From: Haliea sp041746975
GTDB lineage: Bacteria; Pseudomonadota; Gammaproteobacteria; Pseudomonadales; Halieaceae
Assembly: GCA_041746975.1 (NCBI GenBank)
Contig: JBGTGB010000147.1
Span: forward strand, 1 to 8,703
Length of the DNA: 8,703 nucleotides
Reading direction: 5' to 3'
The notes beneath the pieces were generated by a model, which worked only from the letters and a program-made list of their open reading frames with translations, did no database searches and was not told the origin of the DNA. The position numbers and the translations under genes were made by a program. Every line of letters starts with the position of its first letter. Position 1 is the stretch's first letter. This document shows positions 6,166 to 8,703 of the stretch, in pieces.

Positions 6166-7170
6166 ATGTCTGAATCCGGGCCTTTGCTGATCGTCGACGG
6201 GCTGAATGTCAGTTTCCGCGGCCGCCAGGGCAGTTTCGCCGCCATTGAGGACATCGGATTTGTGCTGTCATCAGGGGAAACACTGGCCATCGTTGGCGAG
6301 TCAGGCTCTGGCAAGAGCGTCACCAGCCTGGCGATCATGCGACTGATTCCAGACCCACCTGGCCGGATTACCAGCGGCAGCATTCGCTTCCTTGAACAGG
6401 ATATTCTGCAGCTGTCGGACAGTGATATGCAGAGGCTTCGCGGGAACGATATCGCCATGATATTCCAGGAACCCATGACCAGCCTGAACCCTGTCATGAC
6501 CATCGGCAACCAGATCGCAGAAGTCGTCAAGCTGCACCAGTCAGCGACGTCGGAGCAGGCCCGGACACGCGCCGTTGAAATGCTGCGCCTGGTACAGATT
6601 CCGAACCCGGAGCAGCGACTGTCTCAGTATCCACACGAGCTGTCCGGCGGTATGCGGCAACGAGTGGTCATCGCGATGGCGCTTGCCTGCTCGCCAAAGC
6701 TCTTGATCGCTGACGAACCCACCACAGCGCTGGATGTCACGGTTCAAGCTCAGGTTCTGGACCTGATTCGGGATATCAAGTCGCGCCTTGACACTGCTGT
6801 GTTGCTCATTACCCACGACCTTGGCGTGGTCGCCGAGATGGCAGACCGGGTATTGGTACTCTATGCTGGCCGGGTGGTGGAATCAGCGCCGGTCCGTGAC
6901 CTGATGCGGCACCCCAGGCATCCCTATACGCTTGGCCTGCTTGGAGCCATGCCCAAGCTGCGCGCGAGGAGCGGCGGTCAGCAAACCAGACTCACTGAAA
7001 TTCCAGGAACCGTACCCGCACCCGCTGCGCGCGGGGTCGGCTGCCACTTTGCCGATCGCTGCGGTTATGCTGACGCTCGCTGTCGACAAGAGCGCCCGGC
7101 CTTGACCGAGAAAAGACCCGGCCACAGCGCCGCCTGTTGGCACAGTGAGCAGTTGGAGCAATCACGATGA
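6166..7170 (+). CDS. ABC transporter ATP-binding protein, DppD/OppD type
   Basis: This 334-residue cytoplasmic ATPase powers the importer. It shows Walker A GESGSGKS (44-51), Q-loop Gln101 in FQEPM, signature LSGGMRQR (159-166), Walker B LLIADEP with Asp183 and catalytic Glu184, and H-loop His217 in ITHD. All key residues are present. The C-terminal oligopeptide-transporter domain carries HPYTLGLL (252-259) and four cysteines at 293, 299, 306 and 324 (C-x5-C-x6-C-x17-C). In this family such a motif is known or proposed to bind an iron-sulfur cluster. GAGG six bases before the ATG is a good ribosome binding site. The gene starts 2 bp after the second permease and overlaps the next ATPase by 4 bp (ATGA). 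It presumably acts as a heterodimer with that protein. Confidence 0.96.
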   Translation: MSESGPLLIVDGLNVSFRGRQGSFAAIEDIGFVLSSGETLAIVGESGSGKSVTSLAIMRLIPDPPGRITSGSIRFLEQDILQLSDSDMQRLRGNDIAMIFQEPMTSLNPVMTIGNQIAEVVKLHQSATSEQARTRAVEMLRLVQIPNPEQRLSQYPHELSGGMRQRVVIAMALACSPKLLIADEPTTALDVTVQAQVLDLIRDIKSRLDTAVLLITHDLGVVAEMADRVLVLYAGRVVESAPVRDLMRHPRHPYTLGLLGAMPKLRARSGGQQTRLTEIPGTVPAPAARGVGCHFADRCGYADARCRQERPALTEKRPGHSAACWHSEQLEQSR

Positions 7171-8177
7171 GCGCGCTCCTGGAGGTCCGGAACCTGCGGA
7201 AAATCTTCCGTTCCGGCGGTGGCTTGCTGGCCAGACTCATGGGACGCACACCAGACGAGTTACGGGCGATAGACGGTATTGACCTCAGTATCCAGGCGGG
7301 CGAAACCCTGGGACTCGTTGGCGAAAGCGGTTGTGGCAAGTCTACGGTAGGGCGCTGTATCCTGCGCCTCACAGACCCGGATACAGGGACGATCCTGTTC
7401 AATGGTCAAGCTATTGAAAACCTCTCTGGCAAGGACATGCGCCTTTTGCGCAAGGACCTGCAGGTCGTGTTCCAGGATCCTTTTGCCTCCCTGAATCCGC
7501 GTCGCAGCGTTGGCAGCGCCGTTGCCGAGCCAATGCTCAACTTTGGTATCACCGGGCAGCGACTGCGAAACGAGGTGGCCGACCTGTTTGACCGGGTGGG
7601 GCTGAGTCGGGATGCGATCGATCGCTATCCGCACGAGTTTTCCGGTGGCCAACGACAGCGCATCGGCATAGCCAGGGCCCTGGGGGTACGCCCGCGGCTT
7701 ATCGTGCTTGATGAGCCGGTCTCCGCGCTGGACGTCTCAGTGCAGGCACAGATCATCAACCTGCTGATGGATCTGCAGCAGGAGTACGGGCTGGCCTACC
7801 TGTTCATTGCCCACGACCTGGCCGTCGTCGAGCACATTAGTCACCAGGTCGCGGTCATGTACCTGGGAAAGATCGTCGAAACGGCCGCTACGCGGGAGCT
7901 CTATACCGCACCACGCCACCCGTATACCAAAGCCCTGCTGGCAGCAGTGCCAGTCGACGACCCGGATGACAGCTCCAACCGGGTGGTTCTTCATGGCGAT
8001 ATACCCAATGCCAGCAACCCGCCGCCAGGCTGCCGATTCCACACGCGCTGCCCGATCGCAGAATCCAGCTGCGCAAAGCTTGAGCCGACACTGGAACAGG
8101 CCGTAGACCGGCACGCTGTTGCCTGCCACTTCCAGTCAACCGAGCCACTTCCTGCTCCGCCGCACAGCAGCGCCTGA
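7167..8177 (+). CDS. ABC transporter ATP-binding protein, DppF/OppF type
   Basis: This is the second ATPase of the importer, 336 residues long. It has Walker A GESGCGKST (52-60), Q-loop Gln103 in FQDPFASLNP, signature FSGGQRQR (158-165), Walker B LIVLDEP with Asp182 and Glu183, and H-loop His216. HPYTKALL (251-258) begins the C-terminal domain, which has four cysteines at 289, 295, 302 and 320, with the same spacing as in the partner ATPase. A 15-residue insertion-like stretch (about 16-30, GSGG-like and Arg-rich) lies between strands 1 and 2, as in other OppF-type proteins. The start overlaps the previous stop as ATGA, with GGAG eight bases upstream. It is the last gene of the operon. No hairpin-plus-T-run terminator is visible in the 25 bp before the convergent binding-protein gene. 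Confidence 0.96.
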   Translation: MSALLEVRNLRKIFRSGGGLLARLMGRTPDELRAIDGIDLSIQAGETLGLVGESGCGKSTVGRCILRLTDPDTGTILFNGQAIENLSGKDMRLLRKDLQVVFQDPFASLNPRRSVGSAVAEPMLNFGITGQRLRNEVADLFDRVGLSRDAIDRYPHEFSGGQRQRIGIARALGVRPRLIVLDEPVSALDVSVQAQIINLLMDLQQEYGLAYLFIAHDLAVVEHISHQVAVMYLGKIVETAATRELYTAPRHPYTKALLAAVPVDDPDDSSNRVVLHGDIPNASNPPPGCRFHTRCPIAESSCAKLEPTLEQAVDRHAVACHFQSTEPLPAPPHSSA

Positions 8178-8202
8178 GCTCAACGGGTCCTCGGCCGAAA
8201 AC

Positions 8203-8703
8203 TCAAGGCTCCTGAACAGACTTGCGGATATTCCAGAAAACAGCGGAGCCTGGCACCTCGAGTACGCCCTCCAGATCAGGACTGTAGGCAACAGGCAGAT
8301 ACCACTGTCCCATGGGGACATAAGGTACAAGCCTGTAGGCACTGCGCTGGATCTCGTCCGCCAACGACTTGCGCTCAGCGTCCGTTAGCAGCTCCGGAAA
8401 GCGATCGATCATGGCCTGGTGCTCTGCGTCGCAGGGCCAGCCGGGCCAGGCTCGTTCGCAGCTGGCATGCATGGGCAGATTGCCGACAGGATCCGCCACA
8501 TCGCCACCGGGCCAATAGGTCATGCCGAGGTGCCAGCCGCCCTCCGCCGGCAACGATCGATTACTGCGTCTGGCTGCCATGGAACCGAAATCCATCGCCT
8601 GCAGATCCACGTTCACGCCAATCGCCTTCAACTGCTCGGCAAAAACCAGGGTGGCGATATTCACGAACTGAATGTCAGTCGGGTGCAAGATGACAATGGT
8701 CTC
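8203..8703 (-). CDS. Family 5 extracellular solute-binding protein (partial, N-terminus off right edge)
   Basis: This is the C-terminal 166 residues of a larger protein (the family is usually 500-600 residues), and the frame is open to the edge. The fragment shows the family 5 (DppA/OppA-type) C-terminal lobe: QLKAIGVNVDLQAMDFGSM (24-42 of the fragment), then WHLGMTYWPGGDVADP (57-72), a WPGWPCD segment (86-92), and near the end LVPYVPMGQWYLPVAYSPDL followed by VFWNIRK. The likely role is capturing a solute in the periplasm and delivering it to the adjacent importer. Two cysteines at fragment positions 82 and 91 could form a disulfide. The gene is convergent with the transporter operon, 25 bp away, so it must be expressed from its own promoter beyond the window. 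The signal peptide cannot be seen. A TTG at 8688 is an internal codon, not the start. Confidence 0.92.
   Translation of the reverse strand, partial: ETIVILHPTDIQFVNIATLVFAEQLKAIGVNVDLQAMDFGSMAARRSNRSLPAEGGWHLGMTYWPGGDVADPVGNLPMHASCERAWPGWPCDAEHQAMIDRFPELLTDAERKSLADEIQRSAYRLVPYVPMGQWYLPVAYSPDLEGVLEVPGSAVFWNIRKSVQEP

Noticed and set aside
8178..8202. Bidirectional terminator between the convergent genes
   Set aside because: The 25 bases hold no clear stem-loop followed by a T-run in either direction.

Overview
The window looks like chromosomal DNA from a GC-rich Proteobacterium, most likely a gammaproteobacterium. That placement is an inference. It rests on the close fit of the amidotransferase to the E. 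coli YafJ type, on the Dpp/Opp-type transporter genes, on the lipoprotein and periplasmic thiol genes, and on dense gene packing with GTG and TTG starts. No phage, insertion sequence, CRISPR array, tRNA or rRNA was seen, and base composition looks even throughout. Nearly every base is coding.

Left part, minus strand (about 4219 down to 1): five genes read leftward. First is a YafJ-type class II glutamine amidotransferase that starts at a GTG, so that Cys2 becomes the catalytic N-terminal nucleophile. It overlaps by 17 bp a class I SAM-dependent methyltransferase with a long helical C-terminal extension. After a 73-bp gap comes a tight group of three: a periplasmic thioredoxin-fold protein (CPTC), a CcdA/DsbD-like membrane thiol carrier overlapping it by 4 bp, and a lipoprotein of the LCAT/lipase alpha/beta-hydrolase type that runs off the left edge. 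The thioredoxin and CcdA-like proteins plausibly carry electrons from the cytoplasm across the inner membrane to an unknown target.

Right part, plus strand (4353 to 8177): four tightly coupled genes encode a complete Dpp/Opp-type (peptide/nickel family) ABC importer core of two permeases and two ATPases. Adjacent genes overlap by 4 bp or are 2 bp apart. Both ATPases carry the C-terminal four-cysteine motif with the same C-x5-C-x6-C-x17-C spacing. Facing them on the minus strand, after only 25 bp, is the C-terminal part of a family 5 solute-binding protein, the likely partner of this importer; it runs off the right edge.

The 133 bp between the divergent amidotransferase and the first permease should hold both promoters. 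I see good ribosome binding sites there but only a weak promoter candidate. Most of the window is ordinary in family terms. The points most worth a second look are the Ser in place of the cis-Pro in the thioredoxin-fold protein, its linkage to a lipoprotein hydrolase, the amidotransferase-methyltransferase pair, and the convergent placement of the binding protein.
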